64,000 nucleotides of DNA, from assembly GCF_004310665.1 (NCBI RefSeq), contig NZ_SIXF01000026.1, positions 18,634 to 82,633 on the forward strand, read 5' to 3'. The notes beneath the pieces are model-generated. The model saw only the letters and a program-made list of their open reading frames with translations, did no database searches and was not told the DNA's origin. Position 1 is the stretch's first letter. The number at the start of each line of letters is the position of its first letter. Of this stretch, positions 26,226 through 34,372 are shown piece after piece. A program made the translations under genes and the position numbers. The stretch comes from Pedobacter kyonggii (GTDB lineage: Bacteria; Bacteroidota; Bacteroidia; Sphingobacteriales; Sphingobacteriaceae).

Positions 26226-26948
26226 TTAATTCAATTCCATCGGAACATCCATCAATAAAACCTCTGCACCTGCAGTATTAGCTTTAAAACTAATGCTGTC
26301 AGTATCCCAAACGCCTAATCCATCCCTTTTGCTCAACACTTGTCCGTTTATGGTTACTTCGCCATTGATTACGAAAGCATAAACACCGTTTCCAGCTTTT
26401 TTGATTTTATATTCTGTTTCAAAACCTTCATCAAACTTACCTAACGAAAACCAGGCATCCTGATGAATCCAAACTCCAGCATCATCAGCGTTTGGCGATA
26501 AAATCTGCTGGAAGTTATTGTGCCTTGCTGCAACATCTAATGTTTGCTGATCGTAACGTGGCGTAATGTTTTTCTTGTTCGGAAACAACCAGATCTGCAA
26601 TAAATTTAATTGCTCGTCTGCATTAGCATTAAACTCGCTATGACTAACACCTGTTCCGGCACTCATTACCTGGATTTCTCCATTTTTAATTACAGCCGAA
26701 TTACCCATACTATCTTTGTGCGCAATTGCACCAGCCAATGGAATGGTAATAATTTCCATGTTATCGTGTGGATGAGAGCCAAAGCCCATTCCACCATCAA
26801 TACTGTCGTCATTTAAAACCCTTAAAACTCCGAAGTGCATCCTTTCTGGATTGTAGTAATTAGCAAAACTGAATGAATGGTGTGCATCTAACCAGCCATG
26901 ATTAGCATGACCGCGGGTGTTTTCTTTGTGCAAAATAAACTGTGACAT
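26226..26948 (-). CDS. Pirin family protein
   Basis: This cupin-fold protein of 240 residues has the pirin N-domain motif FGSHPHDNMEIITIPLAGAIAHKDSMGN, giving the iron-binding His-x-His and a Glu (within VMSAGTGVSHSEFN), and a second cupin half. Some pirins are quercetin dioxygenases, others are redox-responsive regulators; which applies here is unknown. The start MSQFILHKENTRGH at 26948 is preferred over the upstream frame because a promoter lies between. The -7 box TAAATTTG is the complement of 26973-26980, with TTTG 16 bases upstream. Confidence 0.93.
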   Translation of the reverse strand: MSQFILHKENTRGHANHGWLDAHHSFSFANYYNPERMHFGVLRVLNDDSIDGGMGFGSHPHDNMEIITIPLAGAIAHKDSMGNSAVIKNGEIQVMSAGTGVSHSEFNANADEQLNLLQIWLFPNKKNITPRYDQQTLDVAARHNNFQQILSPNADDAGVWIHQDAWFSLGKFDEGFETEYKIKKAGNGVYAFVINGEVTINGQVLSKRDGLGVWDTDSISFKANTAGAEVLLMDVPMELN

Positions 26949-26972
26949 AAATTTCCTTTCTTGTTTATGATA

Positions 26973-27000
26973 CAAATTTACAGCAGCGATGTTTACCAAA
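26973..27000 (-). promoter_or_regulatory. Bacteroidota-type promoter of the pirin gene
   Basis: Reading the - strand, TTTG (complement of 26997-27000) and TAAATTTG (complement of 26973-26980) are 16 bases apart. That spacing is slightly short for the consensus. The position is about 25 bases before the start codon at 26948. Confidence 0.55.
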
Positions 27001-27056
27001 CATTGATGTAGGGTAAGAAAGTAGTCGGGAGTCCAGAGTCCTAAGTCTTGAGTCAA

Positions 27057-27740
27057 TCACCGATCGTGCCTTGCTAGTACAGCATCACTATTAAGCTCCC
27101 TTAGTGCATCTAGTGCTACCCAATTTGCTTTTTTATTGTTTTGAGCAAGGATATTGTTTGCGGTTTCAATGGCATGCTCATGCAGGAAAACATTTCGCTT
27201 GCCAATTTGCCTTAATGCCCAGTTGATTGCCTTTTTAACAAAATTCCGGTTATCGCAGGCTTCTCTTTCAATGATTGGAAGAAAACCCAGAAAAGTTTCG
27301 TTGGGTTCTTTCTTGAGGTGTACGGCTGCCTCGGCCATCAGCACAAAGCCTGTTCTTTTTACAAATTCGGCTTGGGCCTGGGCAAACTCAAAGGCTTTCG
27401 ACTTAAAATAAGGCGTTTTAACGAAAAGATTTCCGCAAGCCTGATCACATATATCCCAGGAGCTAAAATCATTCGTCCAAGCATTTATTTGCGTTTCTGA
27501 CACCTGTTTATAATCGCCAACAATGGTTGCTAAAAGCTGGGCTTCATGAAACCCAGTTTCCCAAAGCAATAAAGACAGTTCCTGATTTTTGCCGATCTGT
27601 TTGGCCAGTTTTCTAATATTTGGCACCCGAGTACCGAAAGCCTTGACAGTATCGATCCCAAAATGAGCCATTTTCTTCAGGTAATCAGGCTCACTAATGG
27701 ATTTTAATTCAGAAAGGACAAAGTCGATATCGTTCATCAT
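27057..27740 (-). CDS. DNA alkylation repair protein (AlkD-like)
   Basis: This 227-residue protein is made of HEAT-like helical repeats and matches the AlkD/COG4912 DNA alkylation repair family, glycosylases that remove cationic alkylated bases. Segments include GTRVPNIRKLAKQIGKNQELSLLLWETGFHEAQLLATIVGD, SSWDICDQACGNLF (the conserved W-D-x-x-D) and EREACDNRNFVKKAINWALRQIGKRN. A tandem-like AGTC-rich stretch (27020-27056) lies after its stop. The gene is 108 bases upstream of pirin on the same strand. Confidence 0.92.
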   Translation of the reverse strand: MMNDIDFVLSELKSISEPDYLKKMAHFGIDTVKAFGTRVPNIRKLAKQIGKNQELSLLLWETGFHEAQLLATIVGDYKQVSETQINAWTNDFSSWDICDQACGNLFVKTPYFKSKAFEFAQAQAEFVKRTGFVLMAEAAVHLKKEPNETFLGFLPIIEREACDNRNFVKKAINWALRQIGKRNVFLHEHAIETANNILAQNNKKANWVALDALRELNSDAVLARHDR

Positions 27741-27932
27741 ACGAATTTAGTCTTTTTGAAAGACTTCGGAAGTTTCAAAGGCCTGCGCCTAGACAAAACT
27801 TTCGAAGTCTCTAGACAAAACAATTAGAATTATTTTAACATAACCAATCCTTAACACTGTTTCGGTCTTAAGTTTACATCTATCTTTTAAACTTGTTTCA
27901 ATTTAACCATAACAATCAGCCTTATAAAATCT

Positions 27933-29189
27933 ATGCAAAAAAACATCATCTGGATGCTATTAGCGTCTTGCCTCTTCGCATTTTCCTGCAAAAAGAACAA
28001 ATTATCTGAAGAGAATCTCAACACAGCAAATCTGAAAAAAAACACACTGTTGACCACTTCGGCAGAAACCAGTGCCGCTGCAAGTGTAAATACCTACACA
28101 AATACATCAAGCTATATCAGTACAGGTTTTTCATTTTTAAACCCAACACAGCTGGATAAAAACCGCCAGGCTATTGGCGGCAGTGCTTACACCGAGGTAT
28201 ATGGCTTTAATGTTCCTGAAGAAAACAGGGTAAGGGGTATCAGATGGAATGAAGATGATGAAACTACATCGATATGGCGCCCCCAGGGAATAGCTGGTTT
28301 TTCTAGAAATGGTGTACGTTACTTATTGGTAAGTTGGTATGCCAAAGATGCTGCAGAGAGCAAAGGATCGAGAATTACCCTTATCGACATCAGCCCAAGT
28401 TCGAGCACTTATTTAACTTACAGGCACATTTTACTGGTACAGCCAACTCTTCCAACTGGCACACTTGATTATACGCAATATGGCACTTATGCCCCCTTAA
28501 ATGTACATGCTGGCGGGATAGCTTATTTTAATGGTAAAGTTTATTTAAGCAGTACAAGTTTGGGCTTAAGGGCTTTCGATTTAGACAAAATTATTGAGGT
28601 AACTTCAGGAACCGGTACCGAAAATAAATGTGGCAAAGATGCCAGTGGAAATCTTTACGCTTTTAATTACCGATACATACTTCCACAAATAGGTTATTAT
28701 AAAATCAACGATGCAAGTCCTTTTTCAACCGTACAGGTAAATTACGAGAACAATCAATTATGGACAGGGCAATATTATGCCGGAAGTGCAGATGCATCAA
28801 TTGTTCCTAAAATATTTGGGTTTCCTATAAACACATCTGGAGAACTGCAGAATTCAGGTATACAAACAGTGATTCCCAAAAACAGTCTGTTTACTTCAGA
28901 TCATGCGCATGGCATACAAGGCGTTTTTAGAAAAGGAAACAGAACCTGGCTTTCTTGCACCGGATCGCCTAGCGAATCGTACGGATCTACAGCCCGCTTA
29001 GCAAGATATACAGATGGTGATACCAATACCGTTAGATACAGATGGCCATACGGCGCTGAATCGTTATATCTTGAAGCACAATATGGATATTTATGGAGCT
29101 TAACAGAATTTGAACCCAATGCCGGAGCTCAAAACGGCAGTCAGGTTAACCGTTGTATATTTGCTGTAGATTTTTCAAAATACGAATAG
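27933..29189 (+). CDS. Predicted lipoprotein, possible beta-propeller
   Basis: This 418-residue protein has a lipoprotein signal (MLLASCLFAFSCKKNK, lipobox FSC near residue 19) followed by a Ser/Thr/Ala-rich linker. The mature part has repeated strand-rich units with W and G pairs, such as RPQGIAGFSRNGVRYLLVSWY, HAGGIAYFNGKVYLSSTSLGLRAFD and HAHGIQGVFRKGNRTWLSC. This suggests a six- or seven-bladed propeller. I do not recognise a catalytic site. It stands alone in its operon. Function unknown. Confidence 0.75.
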   Translation: MQKNIIWMLLASCLFAFSCKKNKLSEENLNTANLKKNTLLTTSAETSAAASVNTYTNTSSYISTGFSFLNPTQLDKNRQAIGGSAYTEVYGFNVPEENRVRGIRWNEDDETTSIWRPQGIAGFSRNGVRYLLVSWYAKDAAESKGSRITLIDISPSSSTYLTYRHILLVQPTLPTGTLDYTQYGTYAPLNVHAGGIAYFNGKVYLSSTSLGLRAFDLDKIIEVTSGTGTENKCGKDASGNLYAFNYRYILPQIGYYKINDASPFSTVQVNYENNQLWTGQYYAGSADASIVPKIFGFPINTSGELQNSGIQTVIPKNSLFTSDHAHGIQGVFRKGNRTWLSCTGSPSESYGSTARLARYTDGDTNTVRYRWPYGAESLYLEAQYGYLWSLTEFEPNAGAQNGSQVNRCIFAVDFSKYE

Positions 29190-29250
29190 AAACCTTAATC
29201 AAATAAAAAGAGGCTATATCATAATTTTAAATCTATCTCGTGAGAAAATT

Positions 29251-29310
29251 CGTCATTTCGACTGAAGTGCAGCGAAGTGTTCCAAAGGAACTCCTTCGGT
29301 CGAAATGACG
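29251..29310. repeat. Palindrome with CGTCATTTCGAC ends
   Basis: The left arm CGTCATTTCGACTGAAG pairs with the right arm CTTCGGTCGAAATGACG around a centre containing GTTCCAAAGGAAC. It lies between the convergent ends of the lipoprotein gene and the MetZ-like gene and could also help end transcripts. Confidence 0.75.
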
Positions 29311-29320
29311 ATATCATGCC

Positions 29321-30487
29321 TTAAGCTAATGCCTGCTCAATATCAGCTAAAATATCGTTGATATGCTCCAAACCAATTGATAAACGGATTGAACCTTGCT
29401 CAATACCAACTTCGTTACGTTGTTCTTCAGTAAGTTTGCTGTGCGTACTGGTAGCAGGGTGTGTTGCAATAGAACGGGTATCGGCCAAATTTGCTGAGAT
29501 AGAGAACATTTCCAGACCGTCCATAAACTTACGTGCAGCATCAATACCGCCTTCAACCACAATGGTTACAATGCCACCACCCTGTTTCATTTGCTTTTTG
29601 GCAATATCGTACTGAGGGTGCGATGGTAAAAACGGATACTTTACGAGTTTAACTTTCGGGTGTTTTTCTAAATATTCTGCAACTTTCAAGGCATTTTCAC
29701 AATGGCGGTCCATACGGATGGCCAAAGTTTCTAAACTTTTAGATAAAATCCATGCGTTAAAAGGCGATAACGCCGGTCCGCTGTGACGGGCAAAAGCAAT
29801 CACATCTGCAATTAAACCTTTGGCACCTAAAATAACACCACCCAATACTCTTCCTTGTCCATCAATATATTTGGTAGCCGAGTGGATCGAAATGTGCGCA
29901 CCATACTTAATCGGCTGTTGCAGATATGGTGTGGCAAAACAATTATCAACAACCAGTAATACATTGTGTTTTTTAGCCAGATTGCCCAAAAATTCCAGAT
30001 CGATAATGTCGATACCAGGATTAGATGGCGTTTCTACAAAAATCATTTTGGTATTCGGTTTAATCAAAGCTTCCCAATCCTGGGGTTTATCCAGATCGGC
30101 ATAATCGAAAGTTACGCCCCAGTTAGAAAAAACATTGGTTAATAATTGATGGGTAGAACCAAAAACCGATCTGCTCGAAACCAAGTGGTCGCCATTTTTT
30201 AAAAATGCACCAAATGTGGTAAAAATCGCGGCCATACCTGTTGCAGTGGCAAAACCATCTTCGGCACCTTCTAGCAGGCACATTTTCTCTATAAACTCTG
30301 ATGTATTTGGATTTGAATAACGGCTATATACATTCCCTTCCTTTTCGTTAGCAAACAAAGCACGCATTTCTTCCGCATCTTCAAATTTATAACTCGAAGT
30401 AAGGTAAATTGGTGATGAATGCTCTTTATGTAAACTACGTTCGGTTTGAGTGCGTATAGCTATGGTTTCAAAATTTTCGGATTTCAT
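29321..30487 (-). CDS. metZ: O-succinylhomoserine sulfhydrylase / Cys-Met metabolism PLP enzyme
   Basis: This 388-residue fold-type I PLP enzyme belongs to the Cys/Met metabolism family. The PLP lysine is in SIHSATKYIDGQGRVLGG. Other landmarks are SRYSNPNTSEFIEKMCLLEGAEDG, ATGMAAIFTTF, VETPSNPGIDIID and VVDNCFATPYLQQP. The DGQGRVLGG form after the lysine is typical of MetZ (homocysteine formation from O-succinyl- or O-acetylhomoserine) rather than CGS. The precise substrate is an inference. Its upstream region (30488-30545) is full of GTATCAAG repeats. Confidence 0.85.
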   Translation of the reverse strand: MKSENFETIAIRTQTERSLHKEHSSPIYLTSSYKFEDAEEMRALFANEKEGNVYSRYSNPNTSEFIEKMCLLEGAEDGFATATGMAAIFTTFGAFLKNGDHLVSSRSVFGSTHQLLTNVFSNWGVTFDYADLDKPQDWEALIKPNTKMIFVETPSNPGIDIIDLEFLGNLAKKHNVLLVVDNCFATPYLQQPIKYGAHISIHSATKYIDGQGRVLGGVILGAKGLIADVIAFARHSGPALSPFNAWILSKSLETLAIRMDRHCENALKVAEYLEKHPKVKLVKYPFLPSHPQYDIAKKQMKQGGGIVTIVVEGGIDAARKFMDGLEMFSISANLADTRSIATHPATSTHSKLTEEQRNEVGIEQGSIRLSIGLEHINDILADIEQALA

Positions 30488-30546
30488 TTTTAAGTATCAA
30501 GATTTGAGTATCAAGAGATGGTTATCAAGATTTAAGTATCAAGTAT
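30488..30546. repeat. Degenerate short tandem repeats (AGTATCAAGA-type)
   Basis: Six irregular copies of (G/A)(A/T)TATCAAGA(T/G) lie directly before the MetZ-like start codon. Related strings occur before the OsmC gene (about 31048-31081) and, as the complement, near 30600-30630. Confidence 0.65.
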
Positions 30547-30620
30547 CAAGATGTGGTGTGAGCATAAAGTCGTCATCATAAATTTTAAGATGTGCTTCTC
30601 GATACTTGCTACTTGGTACT

Positions 30621-31046
30621 TTATACTTCTCTTTTGTTTATTTTGTAAGTAAAATTAATAGTCGCAGAGCGGCCTAAAATATTCGATACAGAGCAATATT
30701 TATCGAAAGTCATGGCTAATGCACGCTCAACTTTTTGAACGCTTAAATCGCCGAATAACTCGAAGTGAATATCGATTACATCAAAAATCGGTGGCATTTC
30801 TTCCTCTTTTCTGGTGGCGTTTATGGCGATTTTAATATCATCAAGTGGTTCCTTCTGCTTGGTTAATACATTTACCATATCAATACCGCTGCAGCCACCC
30901 AATCCAATCAATAACATCTCCATCGGTCTGAAACCTTTTCCTTCACCACCAATAGCAGCTTTTGCATCCAACTCTACAGTAAAACCGCTCTCGTTTTCTG
31001 CTTCAAAATTAAATTTACCGCTTTTGCGGATTAGATTTATGTTCAT
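30621..31046 (-). CDS. OsmC family protein
   Basis: This is an OsmC/Ohr-fold protein of 141 residues from the ATG at 31046 (MNINLIRKSGKF). The frame extends upstream through repeat DNA and is not used. The family motif PMEMLLIGLGGCSGIDMVNVL supplies the first cysteine, and the second is in TFDKYCSVSNIL. These cysteines act in peroxide reduction in studied members. It lies in the same orientation as, and 133 bases upstream of, the MetZ-like gene. Confidence 0.9.
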   Translation of the reverse strand: MNINLIRKSGKFNFEAENESGFTVELDAKAAIGGEGKGFRPMEMLLIGLGGCSGIDMVNVLTKQKEPLDDIKIAINATRKEEEMPPIFDVIDIHFELFGDLSVQKVERALAMTFDKYCSVSNILGRSATINFTYKINKREV

Positions 31047-31175
31047 TTTGTATAGTATCAAGTATTGAGTATCTGGTATCAAGCCCCTAAGCCTTACCTT
31101 CCAACCTTCTACCTTAATTTAAATTTATTATTTAATCCCCTAGCATTTTTGCTATTCGAACGCCATGCGCCCAGC

Positions 31176-31979
31176 TTAAATACCATAAAATACTAAGTTA
31201 TTTTCTTCCAGTTCAGGCAATTTAACCGGATGGTTAAAAAGTGCAAAAACCGACGAGCCGCTACCACTCATTAAAGCGAATGTTGCGCCTGCATCGTATA
31301 AACTGGTTTTTATTTGACGAATTTGGGGATACTTTGCGAATACCGATAGTTCGAAATCGTTGATAACCTTATTTTTCCATGTTGTTGGATGCAAATGTAT
31401 AATTTCTTTTAATGATTGCAAAGGTTTTTGAGGTTTTACATGTGCGTAAGCATCAGCTGTACTCACATGTACAGGCGGTTTTACCAAAACTTTAAACCAG
31501 GCTGACAAATCTATTTCACACTTTTCAAATTCATCACCTTTATTAAATGCATAAACGGGTTTGTTCTCGATAAAAAAAGCACAGTCTGCCCCTAGCTGAC
31601 GGGCGTAACCTTCCATCTGATCAACAGACATCCCCAAACTGAATTTCTCATTTAATAATTTGATCAAAAAAGCACAATCTGCCGATCCCCCACCCAAACC
31701 TGCACCAACAGGGATATTTTTCAATAAATTTATCCGCTGTGCAGGGATATCATAATCCTTCTTTACCAATTGGTAGGCTTTAAAACACAGGTTATCGTTC
31801 GGATCGCCAGGAATATCAATCCCATGAATCTTGCACGAAGTTACCACTGCATCGGTAATTTCGACCGAATCTTTAATATTGATCGGATAAAAAACGGTTT
31901 CGAGGTTGTGGTAACCATCAGCACGTTTTTCGGTGATATTTAAACCTAGGTTTATTTTTGCGTTGGGAAAAGATAGCAT
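31176..31979 (-). CDS. ispE: 4-diphosphocytidyl-2-C-methyl-D-erythritol kinase
   Basis: IspE is a GHMP kinase that phosphorylates CDP-methylerythritol in the MEP route to isoprenoids. From the ATG at 31979 it has 267 residues. Motifs: FPNAKINLGLNITEKRADGYHNLETVF at the N-terminus, the ATP loop PVGAGLGGGSADCAFLI, and the C-terminal FALMSGSGSSVFALF. The longer frame to 32042 passes through AGTC-type repeats (31983-32008) and is rejected. Confidence 0.96.
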   Translation of the reverse strand: MLSFPNAKINLGLNITEKRADGYHNLETVFYPINIKDSVEITDAVVTSCKIHGIDIPGDPNDNLCFKAYQLVKKDYDIPAQRINLLKNIPVGAGLGGGSADCAFLIKLLNEKFSLGMSVDQMEGYARQLGADCAFFIENKPVYAFNKGDEFEKCEIDLSAWFKVLVKPPVHVSTADAYAHVKPQKPLQSLKEIIHLHPTTWKNKVINDFELSVFAKYPQIRQIKTSLYDAGATFALMSGSGSSVFALFNHPVKLPELEENNLVFYGI

Positions 31980-32481
31980 GTTAGTCCTGAGTCGTAAGTC
32001 GTAAGTCCATGGTGCCGAAACCAGCGGGGACTCATTGTGCAAACATACAAAAGTGTTTTTTACTGGGTTGGGTTTCTTTTCATTTTATATCTTCAGGCTT
32101 TTTGGAGCGCAATTGCAGTGATCATGGGTTACTTTGTTCCCGTGTTCCACTTTTACGCTTCGCTTCCTCGTACCTCGCTGCAGGATAACGCTGCACCTGG
32201 GGCTAAGGGGCCAGTTGCTACTGCTATTAATGAGTTGAAAAGCAAAACCGTAAATTTTAAACCTGGTTGCAGTGGAAAGCCCACAGCGAGGACTTGAAAC
32301 GAAAAGCAGGACAGGTGGCTGCCATTAGCATAGCACATTCATTTCCAAAAAACAATTATCAGTACAATGTTAGTAAATGCTCAGTGTGCATAAAAATGAT
32401 TCCGAACACCTGATAAATTTTAGATATTTGTAGTTAATTAATTATTTACAATTTAGAAGCCCCTTAAGGGGTTTGGGGTGT
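31980..32481. other. Spacer between ispE and thyA with repeats
   Basis: About 500 bases. It holds AGTC-type short repeats next to ispE (31983-32008), a block shared with 57634-57672 (32269-32310), and a CCCCTTAAGGGG hairpin immediately before thyA (32460-32471). An 86-codon frame (32037-32297) is hydrophobic at its start but runs into repeat DNA and is not called. Confidence 0.6.
32269..32310 (+). repeat. Shared block AAAGCCCACAGCG...GAGGACTTGAAA
   Basis: GCAGTGGAAAGCCCACAGCG continues through GAGGACTTGAAACG to AAAGCAGG. The same string with small changes is at 57634-57672. Both copies sit in spacers next to - strand genes. Confidence 0.7.
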
Positions 32482-33276
32482 ATGAAACAATATTTAGATT
32501 TAATGCAACATGTGCTTGGTCATGGCGCTCAAAAGCACGACCGTACCGGCACCGGAACAATAAGTGTTTTTGGTTATCAGATGCGTTTTAACCTTCAGGA
32601 AGGTTTTCCGATGGTGACGACAAAGAAACTGCATTTAAAATCTATTATACATGAGTTAATCTGGTTTTTAACCGGCGATACCAATATTAAATATTTAAAA
32701 GATAATGGTGTACGTATTTGGGACGAATGGGCCGACGAAAACGGCAACCTGGGACCGGTTTATGGTTCGCAATGGAGAAACTGGCCAACACCAGATGGGC
32801 AGCACATCGATCAGATTACCAATATCATCAATACGATAAAGAACAACCCCGATTCGCGCAGGATTATTGTTTCTGCATGGAACGTTGCTGAAATCGAGAA
32901 TATGGCTTTGCCTCCTTGTCATGCATTTTTTCAATTCTATGTGGCCGATGGAAAGTTAAGCTGCCAGTTATATCAGCGCAGTGCGGATATTTTCTTGGGC
33001 GTACCTTTTAATATTGCATCTTACGCTTTATTAACCATGATGGTAGCGCAGGTGTGCGGCTTAGAAGCCGGAGATTTTATCCATACCCTTGGCGATGCAC
33101 ATTTATACAACAACCATATCGAACAGGCTAACCTACAATTAAGCCGCGAGCCTAAAGCATTACCAACCATGAAAATCAACCCAGATGTGAAAAGCATTTT
33201 TGATTTTAAGTTTGAGGATTTTAGCCTGGAGAATTACGAAGCGCATCCGCATATTAAGGGGATAGTGGCGGTGTAA
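32482..33276 (+). CDS. thyA: Thymidylate synthase
   Basis: ThyA converts dUMP to dTMP using methylene-tetrahydrofolate. From the ATG at 32482 it is 264 residues, exactly the E. coli length. Motifs: [31 protein letters not shown], the active-site [31 protein letters not shown] and HLYNNHIEQ. The in-frame TTG at 32473 is inside a repeat and is not used. It is followed by DHFR after 85 bases, the usual thyA-folA order: ThyA produces dihydrofolate, which DHFR recycles. Confidence 0.97.
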   Translation: MKQYLDLMQHVLGHGAQKHDRTGTGTISVFGYQMRFNLQEGFPMVTTKKLHLKSIIHELIWFLTGDTNIKYLKDNGVRIWDEWADENGNLGPVYGSQWRNWPTPDGQHIDQITNIINTIKNNPDSRRIIVSAWNVAEIENMALPPCHAFFQFYVADGKLSCQLYQRSADIFLGVPFNIASYALLTMMVAQVCGLEAGDFIHTLGDAHLYNNHIEQANLQLSREPKALPTMKINPDVKSIFDFKFEDFSLENYEAHPHIKGIVAV

Positions 33277-33361
33277 CCCCCCGCCCCCTGGAGGGGGAGC
33301 TAAAGACATGAGGGGAAAGATAGCAATAAAAATAAAATAATATAGAGATTAAGCACTACAA

Positions 33362-33925
33362 ATGAACGATGGAAATTCAAGTTCTCCTTTAGGGGCGGAG
33401 GAGTTAAACGATAGAACGGAAAAGCCCCTTCAGGGGTTGGGGTTATCCATTGCCGTAGCTGTAGGCGAAAACTTTGCAATAGGCAAAAACAACCAGCTTT
33501 TATGGCATATGCCAGCCGATTTAAAGTTTTTTAAACAAACAACTTCGGGACACACGGTTGTGATGGGCCGCAAAACCTTCGATTCTGTGGGTAGACCATT
33601 ACCTAACCGCAGGAATATTGTAATTACCAGAGATCCCAGTTTGAAAATAAACGGTGTTGAAGTAGTAAACAGCTTAGATGAAGCTTTGGAAATTACTCAA
33701 GCAGAAGAAAAACCCGTATTTATTGTCGGCGGGGCTGAAATTTACAGACAAGCATTGCCTAAAACTACCACACTTTATTTAACTACCATCCACCAAAATT
33801 TTGATGCAGATACTTTTTTCCCTGAAATTGACCGCAACGAATGGAAAGTAATCAGCATTGAAGCCCACAAAGCAAACGAAAAGAACAAATACGATTATAC
33901 TTTTGAGGTTTTAGAGCGAATTTAA
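33362..33925 (+). CDS. folA: Dihydrofolate reductase, with a repeat-derived N-terminal extension
   Basis: DHFR reduces dihydrofolate with NADPH. The enzyme proper starts at about LSIAVAVGENFAIGKNNQLLWHMPADLKFFKQTT, including the catalytic acidic residue in the P-A-D-L motif, then VVMGRKTFDSVGRPLPNRRNIVI and VGGAEIYRQALP. The first 25-28 codons (from the ATG at 33362) encode no DHFR residues and come from a palindromic repeat (CTCCTTTAGGGGCGGAGG, then AGCCCCTTCAGGGG). An in-frame TTG at 33437 would give a 162-residue protein of normal length, so either start may be used. Confidence 0.9.
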   Translation: MNDGNSSSPLGAEELNDRTEKPLQGLGLSIAVAVGENFAIGKNNQLLWHMPADLKFFKQTTSGHTVVMGRKTFDSVGRPLPNRRNIVITRDPSLKINGVEVVNSLDEALEITQAEEKPVFIVGGAEIYRQALPKTTTLYLTTIHQNFDADTFFPEIDRNEWKVISIEAHKANEKNKYDYTFEVLERI

Positions 33926-34372
33926 CTCAATTAACCGCAAAGAACGTTGAGAACTTCGCAAAGAGCTCAAAGTTTTCTTATAAGCTATTCCGCTTCTTCC
34001 CTGCCATCGGGACTATCGGAGCCGAAGAAACCCAGGTATTCCTTTTCAATAAAATAGAGCTACAATGCATCTTTGTATCTAAGAACCCACATATGGAAAG
34101 ATGCTTCGTACCTCAGCATGACAACAGAAAAAAGAATAAAACATTAATAGGACGGAACCAAGCCCAAAAGCTGCTACAATTGCTTTCCAAATCAATTTCA
34201 TTCTAAATTTAGTTCTCCGAAATGAATTCTGCCTGATGAATCGCGAAGGATTATTGCCTGATAAAAATTAATGTTAATAAATTATCAATTAAGGGGTTCT
34301 ATAATTTAAAAATTTAATTAGATTTGCCGACTTGTTAAAAAACAGCGAAAGACAAATTATTTTAAACAAACA
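33926..34372. other. Spacer between folA and secDF
   Basis: About 450 bases. It contains an AACCGCAAAGAACGTTGAG motif just after folA (related to 39160-39198), a CGCTTCTTCCCTGCCATCGGGA string related to the TCCCGAT hairpin family (near 33990), and a single-arm AGATGCTTCGTACCTCAGCATGAC copy at 34099-34122. TAGATTTG at 34319-34326 may be the secDF -7 box; no matching -33 box was found. Confidence 0.5.

Noticed and set aside
32037-32297. 86-codon + frame with a hydrophobic N-terminus
   Set aside because: It runs through the ispE-thyA spacer and into a repeat block also found at 57634-57672, and has no family resemblance beyond the hydrophobic start.
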